Below, piece by piece: positions 35,607 to 44,411 of a DNA stretch of 64,000 nucleotides. The notes beneath the pieces are model-generated. The model did no database searches and was not told where the DNA came from. It was given only the letters and a program-made list of their open reading frames with translations. Both the position numbers and the translations under genes were made by a program. Where the stretch lies: contig NZ_BMEC01000016.1 of assembly GCF_014636295.1 (NCBI RefSeq), positions 62,001 through 126,000 of the forward strand. Reading direction: 5' to 3'. Source of the DNA: Marivirga lumbricoides. Lineage in GTDB: Bacteria; Bacteroidota; Bacteroidia; Cytophagales; Cyclobacteriaceae. Positions within the stretch are counted from its first letter, which is position 1, and each line of letters begins with the position of its first letter.

Positions 35607-35656
35607 CTTTATAGTTTTTGTTAAGAATTTATTACCGTAATATTTACGATTATTAC
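35607..35656 (-). promoter_or_regulatory. Periodic repeats upstream of susC (candidate Pho-type operator)
   Basis: Plus strand: CTTTATAGTTTTTGTTAAG, then TTATTAC (35629), TATTTAC (35641) and TTATTAC (35650), spaced 10-12 bp. The first part resembles CTTTAAATAAAAGTTAAG in front of the GDPD-phosphatase gene. PhoB-type regulators bind 7-bp repeats every 11 bp; assignment to PhoB is inference. Confidence 0.35.
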
Positions 35657-35952
35657 AAATAAATGCTTTTTTAAAATTAAACTATAAAATAAAAAGAAAG
35701 AGTTGAGCTTAAAACGCCTCAATATTAGCCATATAAGATTCTTAGGTGCTACTACGGCAGACTATATGCAATCCTGCTGAATTAACTTTCTTAGATTATC
35801 AATTAACATCTGCTTAACAATTAGAGATTTATTCTTTAATAAAAATCTACTTTTATACATGCTAAATCGTTAATTCACTAAGAAAAGATATCACTGCTTT
35901 AAATAATTTCAACATCCCTCCCAACTCTTTCACTTTAGTTATTGCTGAATAA

Positions 35953-35977
35953 AATCTACTAATTAGGGATGTAGATT
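35953..35977 (-). terminator. Terminator overlapping the GDPD-phosphatase stop
   Basis: AATCTAC (35953-35959) pairs with GTAGATT (35971-35977); minus strand then TTTTATT. The stem includes the last codons of the gene. The rest of 35546-35952 is AT-rich leader with no gene. Confidence 0.5.
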
Positions 35978-37732
35978 AATTACCGTCAATATTTTATTAA
36001 ATAATTCATTGTTTTCATAGACTCCCCGGAAGTATTGAGAACCAGGACCATAAGCAAAAACCGGAATCATTGTAGCAGTGTGGTCGTCAGTTGTAAATTC
36101 TGCTTCTATTAAATTCTGTTCTCTGTTACCGTGAGGAATGGAAAGTCCTCCTGTTTCGTGATCTGCAGTAATCAGCACCAGAGTATTTCCGTCCGTATCG
36201 GCAAACTTCAATGCCTCACTAATAGCCCTGTCAAAAGCAATTCCTTCGCTTACTAATCCGGAAATAATATTAGCATGCCCGTAAGAATCTATTTTGGCAC
36301 CTTCTGCCATTAAAAAAAACGGAGCTTTTTTACTTGCCAGGTTACTTACTACATTTTTTAAAGCATCTGATAAAGGAGCAGGAGAAGCTTCTAAAGGAAA
36401 ATAGTAGCCAGCCTTAGGCAGGTTTTGAGTTTTTAGCGTCTCTATTTCTTTTACTATCTGAAAAATTCCCAGCTCCTGTTGGCTCGAATCAGCACCTGAG
36501 CTGGCAGCTGCAAATATTTTAATAGGGCTATTTTTCAAATCATTTAAAATTTCCTTACTCATAGACCTGTCTTTTTGATGTGCATAGAAAGATGCAGGAG
36601 TAGCACCAGTAATTTCATCCGAAGTAATAAGGCCACATGAATATCCTCTTTTGGTTAAAATTTCCGGTAAATTAGGAATAGCATTTCCAGAACTGTCCAC
36701 TCCTATTGCTCTGTTAGGTACTTTTTTTCCTGTAGCCATTGCAGTTGCTCCTGCTGCAGAATCAGTTGTTAAATCATCGCTTGAATGTGTCTTAATTAAA
36801 CCAATATTTTTTATCTGAGTCAGTGAAAGCTGTCCTCCATTTGCAATTGCTGTAGCTGAAATTTGTGAGAGACCATTACCATCACCTATTAGCAGAATTA
36901 TATTTTTAGGAGCCTCGTCTTTGCCATCAACTTTAAAAGCTGGCTTGTAAACTTCAGAAAATACTGCGTTCTCATAAACACGTGCAGGCAGTGAATTAAG
37001 ATACTGATGACATTCAAAAGGCTTATCAGTATTAATATAATCTACACCTAATTCAGCCATCGCATACCAAAAAGTTTTAGAATCAGCTGTACCCCAAAAA
37101 CGAAAAGGTTTCTTCAAGGCATGAGCCTGATCCACTACATTTTTAACGGTTTGTAAATCTTCTTTAGTTAACCTTCCTTTACCGTTCCATCCGGTAAAAT
37201 TTTTAAAACTTAAACTAATGAGTGCTATTTTATCAAGTACTTTCTGGTCTTTAATCGAATTTAAACTTTGATAATCAAAATATATAAACTCAGGATAATT
37301 CACATATTCAGCTTCTTTAGGCCTGTTTCCAGATATTACAATCTTAACAGCCTTATTTTTGCAAATAGATGGATATCTTTTCAATAATTCCACAATTGCA
37401 TCTAAAGTGGTATAAGCTTCCGATTTAATATCAATTAAAAACTGTAAACTATCCGGCTTTAGGCCTAATTCAATGGAAGTTGCCAAAGGTTTCAAATACA
37501 ATGCCTCTAAAGATCTTGAACTGGATAGTTCTTTCCTATCATGAGCCACTAGCAATTTCCCCTTCTCCAGAAAAACGTCTGCCTCAATTGAAGAGACTCC
37601 TACCGAATAGGACTTCCAAAAAGGTACTGTCTGCAGATAATCATTATGTGAATGAATTTTATAAGTTTGAGCAGTGGTATTTCCAATGCTAATGATATAG
37701 ATGAGTATTAAACACGCTATTTTGTTAATCAT
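35963..37732 (-). CDS. GDPD-like phosphodiesterase fused to alkaline phosphatase
   Basis: 589 residues with a signal peptide (ends TTAQ). Residues ~22-255 are GDPD/PI-PLC-like: HSHNDY near the start, EADVFLEKGKLLVAHD, and ending in DYINTDKP. Residues ~270-589 are an alkaline phosphatase: LIGDGNGLSQ, nucleophile Ser in TTDSAAGATA, GHANI, TADHETGG and TDDHTATM. One chain could thus split a phosphodiester to a monoester and then release phosphate. Its phosphatase half is a paralogue of the gene at 29425. It is transcribed separately from susC, with candidate regulatory repeats at 37953-37992. Confidence 0.88.
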   Translation of the reverse strand: MINKIACLILIYIISIGNTTAQTYKIHSHNDYLQTVPFWKSYSVGVSSIEADVFLEKGKLLVAHDRKELSSSRSLEALYLKPLATSIELGLKPDSLQFLIDIKSEAYTTLDAIVELLKRYPSICKNKAVKIVISGNRPKEAEYVNYPEFIYFDYQSLNSIKDQKVLDKIALISLSFKNFTGWNGKGRLTKEDLQTVKNVVDQAHALKKPFRFWGTADSKTFWYAMAELGVDYINTDKPFECHQYLNSLPARVYENAVFSEVYKPAFKVDGKDEAPKNIILLIGDGNGLSQISATAIANGGQLSLTQIKNIGLIKTHSSDDLTTDSAAGATAMATGKKVPNRAIGVDSSGNAIPNLPEILTKRGYSCGLITSDEITGATPASFYAHQKDRSMSKEILNDLKNSPIKIFAAASSGADSSQQELGIFQIVKEIETLKTQNLPKAGYYFPLEASPAPLSDALKNVVSNLASKKAPFFLMAEGAKIDSYGHANIISGLVSEGIAFDRAISEALKFADTDGNTLVLITADHETGGLSIPHGNREQNLIEAEFTTDDHTATMIPVFAYGPGSQYFRGVYENNELFNKILTVINLHP

Positions 37733-37924
37733 GATGCCATTTTATATTTTAACTATTATTCCTCATTTTAAATAGAGCCTATCAAGCAATCACAAGAGAA
37801 TCCATGACATGTATCTGAAAGTCAATAACAAACAATTACCCCTTGCGTAATCTGATGTTAGATTCCATATAATAATTCTTGTTCAAATGATCCGCCTCCA
37901 AAACCCTTCTTTAAACTATTAAGG

Positions 37925-37992
37925 CAAAGATGGCGTAGATTTAGTCAACAAACTTTAAATAAAAGTTAAGGAATCTTTAAGTTGAGGGTAAC
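37925..37992 (-). promoter_or_regulatory. Promoter and 11-bp periodic repeats of the GDPD-phosphatase gene
   Basis: Minus strand -7-like CATCTTTG (37925-37932) and TTTG (37949-37952). Directly upstream, on the plus strand, are CTTTAAA, AGTTAAG, CTTTAAG and GGGTAAC at 37953, 37964, 37975 and 37986, exactly 11 bp apart. This spacing is that of Pho boxes. The leader from here to the ATG is about 185 nt and holds no gene. Confidence 0.4.
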
Positions 37993-38065
37993 AGTTAAAA
38001 TGGAGATAAAAGTTATCTTAGGTTTTACTAAGCAGAAAGGAATAGAATAACTATTAAAGCTAAGG

Positions 38066-38517
38066 AAAAGAGCCCTATCTTTTTCTATAGTCTACGGCTT
38101 CAATACTGTTATCTTGTTTTACAATATTGGTTTCTTTTCCAGGCACTATATCCGTATTGTGGGCTGATACGCAGATCCAACCTTGCTTCTTTTTTTGCAC
38201 TACAAAAGTGAAAATTGTATTTCTGGCCTGGGGAGTTTGACTTTTAATTTCTGTTTGACCTTCCAGGTGAAGCCTTGCATGAACCACTGCTATATCGTCA
38301 CTCAAAAATTTCGTCTTTACTTTTCGTATTGAGAGTTCTGAATTACTAAAAAGGTTTTTGAGTCCATAATCGTGGGCTTTAAAGATATCAGCTTTATTAT
38401 GCCACCACAAACCAACCACATTTACAAACTCTGCATTTTCATCAAACAAATTAGCTAAATCTGTCGCATTTCTATTATTCCAGGCAACAACAAATTGCTT
38501 AGGCAGATCTTCAGGAG
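38066..38517 (-). repeat. 452-bp duplicate, truncated copy
   Basis: Matches 40358-40809 with only a handful of differences (about five noticed). The left edge is at AAAAGAGCC, the right edge inside the N-terminal codons of the gene. Confidence 0.9.
38075..38517 (-). pseudogene. N-terminally truncated copy of the NTF2-like gene at 40367
   Basis: From TPEDLPKQFVVAWNN onward the frame equals the intact gene at 40367-40834, but the first 10 or so codons are replaced by unrelated sequence with an in-frame TAA and no ATG. The first in-frame ATG (38449) would give a 124-residue protein lacking the first helix of the fold. It lies directly behind the lipoprotein gene at 38540. Very high identity suggests a recent event. 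Confidence 0.8.
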
Positions 38518-38539
38518 TATTGTAACTTTATGAAGATTC

Positions 38540-39763
38540 TCAATAAGATAACACATTATAACCTTCAGCTGAATAAAAGAAATTTGATTGACTGGACAAG
38601 CTATTAAAAGCGGCAAATTTCTTTAACCATAACGGAATTTTCTGTAGTTCATTTTCGAAAGTACCATCGCTATTGATCCACTTACCCCCTTGTCCCTCTA
38701 ATACATAAATATATAGTAAATTTCCATTCAAGTCGTAAAATGTCTTCTCATTAAGCTCTGTAGACTTCACATCAGTGCCCTCTTTCCAAACCAATCTACT
38801 ACTTCCTTTTACTATAGATCTATCCTCTTTTATCTCCACATATACCTCTTCCTCTACTAATTCACTTTGAGCACTTGGTACGCTCTCTATTACAAAATCT
38901 AAAGTTTGGTCTTCATAAATGTAAGAAAGTAAGCTTTTAAAACTCATGGAAGATGTATAGTATTTAACTTCTGTAAGCAATGAATCTCTGTAAGTTGTGA
39001 CCTTGAGATCTTGGGGAGAGTATTCAAATTTTAAAAAATATATTTGGTCTGCCCTTATAAAATTTATACTAGATACATATCCTAAATCATTATAATTGAA
39101 CCTAGCCTCTTCTCCATAAAAATCAACAAATTTTGTTACTTGATCATCTTGATTAAACATAAAGAAAGCTTCTTTATGTTTATTATCAATTTCACTTTCA
39201 ATTTTCCATGTTACTATTTGACTACTTTCATTGAACAAAAATATCTCTTTATTTTTTTTTGATGATACATACTTGTGTTCGTCTATCTTAGATATAACTT
39301 TTCTATCATCGTCATAGATGTAAGTCCATACCCTTAGGGTCTGCCCATTAGGTGAATTCTTTACAAATAACTTTTTAATGTAACTCTCCTCATCCAATTC
39401 ATATAAATAATATTTCCCCCCATTGTATACAGGCCCTTCTTCAATTGTGGAATACTGTATATTACCCTGAGAATCATAAGAATGTGAAAATTTCAACGCT
39501 GATTTTTTCCCAAACTCTGCAAATATTGCATGACCTACTTCTGTTCCAACCATCAGGCTTCCAGCAAATTGATGATCAAAGTTCCAATACCATTCAAAAG
39601 GGCCACTTATTACTTGTTCAAATGAAGAAGTGAAATTTTCGACTAGAAACTGTTTTTGCTCACTACTAGGGTGCAAATCTTTCCCATCCATTTTTTCTTC
39701 ACAGGAATAAACAAGATGTAATAACAAAATTAAATATAAGGAATTGATTATTTTAATTTTCAT
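38540..39763 (-). CDS. Lipoprotein of unknown function
   Basis: 407 residues with a lipoprotein signal (LLLHLVYSC, Cys ~21). The body has repeated two-strand units reminiscent of YD/RHS-like or MORN-type beta repeats: KFSHSYDSQGNIQYSTI, VWTYIYDDDRKVISKI, EARFNYNDLGYVSSI, FYDLNGNLLYIYV. Such folds occur in extracytoplasmic proteins of Bacteroidota without a defined role. It is flanked by the duplicated NTF2-like copies and by the IS remnant, so it may have arrived with that rearrangement. Confidence 0.75.
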   Translation of the reverse strand: MKIKIINSLYLILLLHLVYSCEEKMDGKDLHPSSEQKQFLVENFTSSFEQVISGPFEWYWNFDHQFAGSLMVGTEVGHAIFAEFGKKSALKFSHSYDSQGNIQYSTIEEGPVYNGGKYYLYELDEESYIKKLFVKNSPNGQTLRVWTYIYDDDRKVISKIDEHKYVSSKKNKEIFLFNESSQIVTWKIESEIDNKHKEAFFMFNQDDQVTKFVDFYGEEARFNYNDLGYVSSINFIRADQIYFLKFEYSPQDLKVTTYRDSLLTEVKYYTSSMSFKSLLSYIYEDQTLDFVIESVPSAQSELVEEEVYVEIKEDRSIVKGSSRLVWKEGTDVKSTELNEKTFYDLNGNLLYIYVLEGQGGKWINSDGTFENELQKIPLWLKKFAAFNSLSSQSNFFYSAEGYNVLSY

Positions 39764-39853
39764 AGTATGAATGATTAAGGATTCAAGATAATAAATTCTA
39801 TTAAGAAATAAAGAAAGTTAGGTAATGATGCTCCTTATAATTTTATTAATATA

Positions 39854-40343
39854 GCCCCTTGTGCTAATTAAGTAATTGCAACTTTCAAGTTATTAATTGC
39901 CTGTCAAAATCAATTTTATTGATAAACTGTAATAAAGTTAGCACTGTAATTTTAGCCAATATTCTTGTTTTAAACCCTCTAAAAGTTTTAGTATAATTTC
40001 TGCGGATCATAAACTGATGACAAAGTTGTGAGAATAGACTCTCCACACTTTTCCTTGTTTTTCTAAACAGCCAATTTTCACTGTCCAAAGACATGTGCTC
40101 AGAGGTAATCCCCAGGATAATCGCCTCTAAATCAGAAAATTGAGACCTAATATCTGGTTTTTTGTAAGTTATCAGTTGCATTAAAAACAGGTAAATCAAG
40201 GGATTTGATAGTCTGAAAAACTTTGTCGAAATTAGTCTTAATATCGTGCATCAGCTTATTTAGTATGTTTTGAAACTCTAATTTACTAAATATCAGCCTG
40301 ATGGACATATTTTTTTATACTATTTTAAACTAGCACAAGGGGT
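39854..40343 (-). mobile_element. Internally deleted IS982-type element with target duplication
   Basis: Ends are inverted repeats, CCCCTTGTGCTA at 39855 and TAGCACAAGGGG at 40331-40342. The flanks carry a direct repeat TAATATA (39847-39853 and 40344-40350), the target duplication. At about 490 bp it is half the length of an intact IS982 (~1 kb). It encodes the two ends of the transposase with the middle missing. Confidence 0.8.
39885..40308 (-). pseudogene. IS982 family transposase, deleted and frameshifted
   Basis: The N-terminus starts at 40308 (MSIRLIFSKLEFQNILNKL) and stops at 40147. After a shift near an A-run, the frame resumes as KKPDIRSQFSDLEAIILGIT, then jumps from SENWLF straight to RKTRKSVESLFSQLCHQFMI and RRNYTKTFRGFKTRILAKI at the C-terminus. 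Roughly the central half, with the DDE acidic residues, is gone, so it cannot transpose by itself. Confidence 0.8.
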
Positions 40344-40357
40344 TAATATAATACCTT

Positions 40358-40809
40358 AAAAGAGCCCTATCTTTTTCTATAGTCCACGGCTTCAATACTA
40401 TTATCTTGTTTTACAATATTAGTTTCTTTTCCAGGCACTATATCCGTATTGTGGGCTGATACGCAGATCCAACCTTGCTTCTTTTTTTGCACTACAAAAG
40501 TGAAAATTGTATTTCTGGCCTGGGGAGTTTGACTTTTAATTTCTGTTTGACCTTCCAGGTGAAGCCTTGCATGAACCACTGCTATATCGTCACTCAAAAA
40601 TTTCGTCTTTACTTTTCGTATTGAGAGTTCTGAATTACTAAAAAGGTTTTTGAGTCCATAATCGTGGGCTTTAAAGATATCAGCTTTATTATGCCACCAC
40701 AAACCAACCACATTTACAAACTCTGCATTTTCATCAAACAAATTAGCTAAATCTGTCGCATTTCTATTATTCCAGGCAACAACAAATTGTTTAGGCAGAT
40801 CTTCGGGAG
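40358..40809 (-). repeat. 452-bp duplicate, intact copy
   Basis: Partner of 38066-38517. It begins 8 bp beyond the IS982 target duplication, so the duplication and the insertion are close neighbours. Confidence 0.9.
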
Positions 40810-40834
40810 ATTTTACAATTTCAAAAGGAGGCAT
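40367..40834 (-). CDS. SgcJ/EcaC-type NTF2-like protein
   Basis: 155 residues, no signal. The NTF2-like fold is shown by PEDLPKQFVVAWNNRNATDL, the turn FDENAEFVNVVGLWWHNK, and the final strands NTIFTFVVQKKKQGWICVSAHN. This resembles the SgcJ/EcaC or DUF4440 family, named after biosynthetic-cluster proteins and of uncertain enzymology. A truncated near-identical copy is at 38075 and a diverged paralogue lies directly upstream at 40879-41277; all three share the N-terminal sequence ED(L/F)P...AWNNR. The spacing of 44 bp from the paralogue suggests a two-gene operon. Confidence 0.82.
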   Translation of the reverse strand: MPPFEIVKSPEDLPKQFVVAWNNRNATDLANLFDENAEFVNVVGLWWHNKADIFKAHDYGLKNLFSNSELSIRKVKTKFLSDDIAVVHARLHLEGQTEIKSQTPQARNTIFTFVVQKKKQGWICVSAHNTDIVPGKETNIVKQDNSIEAVDYRKR

Positions 40835-40878
40835 ATTGTATAATACTTTGGACTAATAACCTTTCTATTCAAATTAAG

Positions 40879-41277
40879 TTATTTACTTTCTTCCACTGTA
40901 AGCGCAATACAAAGCCAATCATCTTCCGAATGCTGTAAAACAAAGCTCAATACTATCTTATGAGCTACTATGTTACTTTTTGCTGAAGGTGAAACTTGCA
41001 TGTTAACCTTCAGTTCTGCTATACTTTTTGTTACAAATTTTATTTTAGTGGATAAAACAGACAATCTAACTTCCTTAAAATTAAACTTAAGGCCATTCTC
41101 GTAGGCACTGAAAAATTCTTTATTCTTATGTTGCCAAAGCCCTTTTACATTTTCTAATTCAGCACTCTCATCAAATAACTCAATAAGTTCATAAGTATCT
41201 CTGTTATTCCAAGCATTTACAAACATTGCAGGGAAATCTTCCGGAGTGGTTAACTTCTGCTTTTTATATGGTTCCAT
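40879..41277 (-). CDS. SgcJ/EcaC-type NTF2-like protein, paralogue
   Basis: 132 residues from the ATG at 41275-41277. The upstream in-frame ATG at 41328 is unlikely because it lies inside the loop of the infB terminator. The protein shares PEDFPAMFVNAWNNRDTYEL, FDESAELENVKGLWQHKN and the terminal CIAL with the gene at 40367, but the remainder has diverged clearly. Function unknown; two paralogues in tandem hint at a heteromer or a substrate pair. Confidence 0.78.
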   Translation of the reverse strand: MEPYKKQKLTTPEDFPAMFVNAWNNRDTYELIELFDESAELENVKGLWQHKNKEFFSAYENGLKFNFKEVRLSVLSTKIKFVTKSIAELKVNMQVSPSAKSNIVAHKIVLSFVLQHSEDDWLCIALTVEESK

Positions 41278-41303
41278 GTCTACTACTCTTTCTGTTAAAT
41301 TAA

Positions 41304-41339
41304 AAAACCCCTGATCGCTTTGCAACAAACAGGGGTTTT
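41304..41339 (-). terminator. Terminator of rimP-nusA-infB
   Basis: AAAACCCCTG (41304-41313) pairs with CAGGGGTTTT (41330-41339); on the minus strand TTTTTTAATTTAAC follows. It lies 20 bp after the infB stop. Confidence 0.88.
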
Positions 41340-41358
41340 AAAAGTATATTAAGTATGC

Positions 41359-44300
41359 TTATTTAAGCTTTCTTTTCACTTCTTTTTCTTCAAAACCTTC
41401 GATTACGTCTCCAATTTCAATGTCGTTATAGCCTTTTATGCTAATACCACATTCGTAACCTTTCTTCACTTCTGCCACGTCATCTTTATAACGTTTCAAT
41501 TGATCAATATCGCCCGTGTATTTCACAATACCATCTCTGATCAATCGGATTTGATTATTTCTCTTCACAAATCCATCAGTTACCATACAACCAGCTACCG
41601 TACCAACTTTGGAAATTTTAAATACTTCACGCACTTCAATATTTCCAGTAATTACTTCTTCAGTGGTTGGTGCAAGCATACCTTCCATTGCGTCTTTGAT
41701 CTCATTGATTGCATCATATATGATAGAATACAACCTAATTTCAATCTCCTCATTTTCTGCAATCCTTCTTGCGTTAGGGGAAGGCCTTACCTGGAAACCA
41801 ATCACAATTGCATCAGAAGCAGAAGCTAATAATACATCAGACTCGGAAATTTGTCCTACCGCTTTGTGAATGATGTTTACCTGAATTTCTTCATTTGACA
41901 ATTTCAATAAAGAGTCTGCCAATGCTTCAATTGAACCATCCACGTCACCCTTTATAATCACATTCAATTCCTTAAATGAACCAATCGCCAGTCGTCTGCC
42001 AATCTCGTCTAAAGTAATATGCTTTTTGGTACGCATACTTTGTTCACGCTGAATCTGCTCTCGTCTGTTGGCAATTTCTCTTGCTTCACGATCGCTGTCC
42101 ATTACGTTGAACTTATCTCCTGCTTGTGGTGCTCCATCTAAGCCCAGCATTAATACCGGTGTGGAAGGGCCAGCCTCTTTTAACTTCTTGCCACGGTGAT
42201 CAAACATGGCTTTCACTTTTCCATAATGAGATCCGGCAAGAACAACATCTCCAACACGAAGCGTACCGCTTTGTACCATGATGGTTGTTACATATCCTCT
42301 ACCTTTATCCAATTCAGCTTCAACAACCGCTCCTGTAGCATTTCTGTTAATATTAGCAGTTAATTCAAGTACTTCTGCTTCCAACAATACTTTTTCAAGT
42401 AAGTCTTCAACACCTTGTCCTGTTTTAGCAGAAATCTCCTGGCATTGGTATTTACCACCCCAGTCTTCTACCAAAATGTTGATGTTCGCTAATTCTTCTT
42501 TAATTTTATCCGGATTAGCATTAGGCTTATCCACTTTATTGATTGCAATTACCATCGGTACACCGGCAACCTGTGCGTGATTAATTGCTTCTTTTGTTTG
42601 AGGCATTACGGCATCATCAGCAGCTACTACAATCACTACCACATCAGTTATCTTAGCACCACGCGCCCTCATCGCAGTAAAAGCCTCGTGACCAGGAGTA
42701 TCAAGGAATGCTACCCTTTTGCCAGAGTCCGTCTCCACAGAATAAGCACCGATGTGCTGCGTAATACCACCAGCTTCACCTTCAGTCACTTTAGCCTCAC
42801 GAATGTAATCTAGTAAAGATGTTTTACCATGATCTACGTGTCCCATGATAGTTACAATAGGAGCTCTCTCAGTTAAATCTTCCGGATTATCAACTACTTC
42901 AGCTACCTCAGTTTCATCATCAGCTTCCGTAAATTTAACGTCATAGCCAAATTCATCAGCAATGATGGTAATAGTTTCAGCATCCAGTCTCTGGTTAATA
43001 GAGGCGAAAATACCTAAAGCCATACATTTAGCGATAACATCGTTCACGCTCACATCCATCATTGAAGCCAGGTCATTGGCTGAAATGAATTCAGTGGTTT
43101 TTAGTACTTTAGATTCCTCCTCTTGTTGCTGCATATCGCCTTCGCGTCTGTCAGCCTGAGTTTGTCTTTTTTCTTTTCTATATTTAGAGCGATTTCCACT
43201 GGCGCCACCGCCTCCGCCTTTTCCACTGAGGCGAGCCATGGTTTGCTTAATTTGCTCTTGAATTTCTTTTTCTGTTGGCTCAACTTTTTCTACGCGGCCT
43301 TTTCTGCCACCTGCTGCTCCACCTCTTTGATCAGGTCTGCCTCCACGATCGGATCTGCCTCCGGCACCAGCTCTTGGTGCGTTAGCATCCTGAGGTTTAC
43401 CGGCAGTTCCCGGAGCATTGCCTCCAATTCTCTTTCTAGGTCTTTTTCCTCTTCTGGCTTCTTTCTTATCATCAGAAGAAGCTACCGGTTTTACACCTTT
43501 TTTACCTTTTCGTTCTTTTTCTTTTGGTAATTCTATTTTACCTAATACAGTTAAACCTTTCAAAGCATCAGCCCTGGCAGCAATAGTTCCCTCTTCCGGC
43601 TTTTCTTCGGCTTTGGCTTTATCTTCTTGCTCCTTCTTAGGCTCCTCTTCCTTCTTCTCAGCAGCAACTTTTGGTTCTTCCTTAGGCGCTTCTTTTTCCT
43701 TCTCCTCTTTTGGCTTTTCTACCTTTTCAGCTACTGGCTCAGCAGGCTTTTCTACTTTCTCTTCTTTTTTCTCTTCTGCTTTTGGCTCTTCCGGCTTTTT
43801 AGCTTCTTCCTGTTTAGGTTCAGGCTTCTTCTCTTCAGCTTTCGGTGCTTCAACAGGTTTTTCCTCTTTTTTAGGAGCTTCTTCCTGAGCTTTTGGCTTT
43901 TTAGGATTAAGATCTATTTTTCCTAAAACTTTAATCCCCTGTAATTTTGGAGCCTCCGATTTGTAGGAATCATCTTCCTCCTTTTTAGCTTCTTCCGGTT
44001 CGGTAGGTTTTTGAGGAGCTTTTGGTTCCTCCTTAGCAGGTTGCTTGCTTGCGCCAGCTCCTGTATTCTTTATTAAAATATTGTCTTCTTCCTCTTCTTT
44101 TTCAACAGCATCGCCTTCCGAATCAATAACAACATTGCTATTATGCTTTTTGCCAATGGTAAGGCCGGAAGCTTCCTCCTTTTCCATAGCGGATGAAGCA
44201 AACTCTTTAGCAAGCATGTTAAATTGCTCTTCAGAGATTTTAGAATTTGGTTTGCTGTCCACCTCAAAACCTTTTTTGCTCAAGAAATCCGTGATTGTAG

Positions 44301-44361
44301 ATAGTCCTACATTCAGTTTCCTTGCAGCAAGGTTGAGACGCATCATTTTTTCTTCTGACAT
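41359..44361 (-). CDS. infB: Translation initiation factor IF-2
   Basis: 1,000 residues. The first ~440 contain an IF2_N-type helical module ([19 protein letters not shown]) and a long low-complexity Glu/Lys/Pro/Ala linker typical of Bacteroidota IF-2. The G domain starts with GHVDHGKT at about 507-514, then [16 protein letters not shown] and NKVDKP; domains II-IV follow with the fMet-tRNA-binding C-terminal part near the end ([20 protein letters not shown]). It brings initiator tRNA to the 30S subunit. It follows nusA by 50 bp and ends the operon at the strong terminator. The long Glu-rich region explains large reading frames on the opposite strand. Confidence 0.98.
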   Translation of the reverse strand: MSEEKMMRLNLAARKLNVGLSTITDFLSKKGFEVDSKPNSKISEEQFNMLAKEFASSAMEKEEASGLTIGKKHNSNVVIDSEGDAVEKEEEEDNILIKNTGAGASKQPAKEEPKAPQKPTEPEEAKKEEDDSYKSEAPKLQGIKVLGKIDLNPKKPKAQEEAPKKEEKPVEAPKAEEKKPEPKQEEAKKPEEPKAEEKKEEKVEKPAEPVAEKVEKPKEEKEKEAPKEEPKVAAEKKEEEPKKEQEDKAKAEEKPEEGTIAARADALKGLTVLGKIELPKEKERKGKKGVKPVASSDDKKEARRGKRPRKRIGGNAPGTAGKPQDANAPRAGAGGRSDRGGRPDQRGGAAGGRKGRVEKVEPTEKEIQEQIKQTMARLSGKGGGGGASGNRSKYRKEKRQTQADRREGDMQQQEEESKVLKTTEFISANDLASMMDVSVNDVIAKCMALGIFASINQRLDAETITIIADEFGYDVKFTEADDETEVAEVVDNPEDLTERAPIVTIMGHVDHGKTSLLDYIREAKVTEGEAGGITQHIGAYSVETDSGKRVAFLDTPGHEAFTAMRARGAKITDVVVIVVAADDAVMPQTKEAINHAQVAGVPMVIAINKVDKPNANPDKIKEELANINILVEDWGGKYQCQEISAKTGQGVEDLLEKVLLEAEVLELTANINRNATGAVVEAELDKGRGYVTTIMVQSGTLRVGDVVLAGSHYGKVKAMFDHRGKKLKEAGPSTPVLMLGLDGAPQAGDKFNVMDSDREAREIANRREQIQREQSMRTKKHITLDEIGRRLAIGSFKELNVIIKGDVDGSIEALADSLLKLSNEEIQVNIIHKAVGQISESDVLLASASDAIVIGFQVRPSPNARRIAENEEIEIRLYSIIYDAINEIKDAMEGMLAPTTEEVITGNIEVREVFKISKVGTVAGCMVTDGFVKRNNQIRLIRDGIVKYTGDIDQLKRYKDDVAEVKKGYECGISIKGYNDIEIGDVIEGFEEKEVKRKLK

Positions 44362-44411
44362 AAATGCTTTGTATTCTTCTAAATATTATTAATCCGAGGA
44401 AATATTTATTC

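Noticed and set aside
39854-40343. Active insertion sequence
   Set aside because: The middle of the transposase is missing and the frame is shifted.
40879-41328. Start of the NTF2-like paralogue at 41328
   Set aside because: The ATG would lie within the infB terminator hairpin; the ATG at 41277 fits the paralogue's N-terminus.
43123-43926. Long plus-strand reading frames opposite infB
   Set aside because: They are complements of the Glu/Lys/Pro-rich IF-2 linker, give Ser/Phe/Leu-rich low-complexity translations, and have no start signals.
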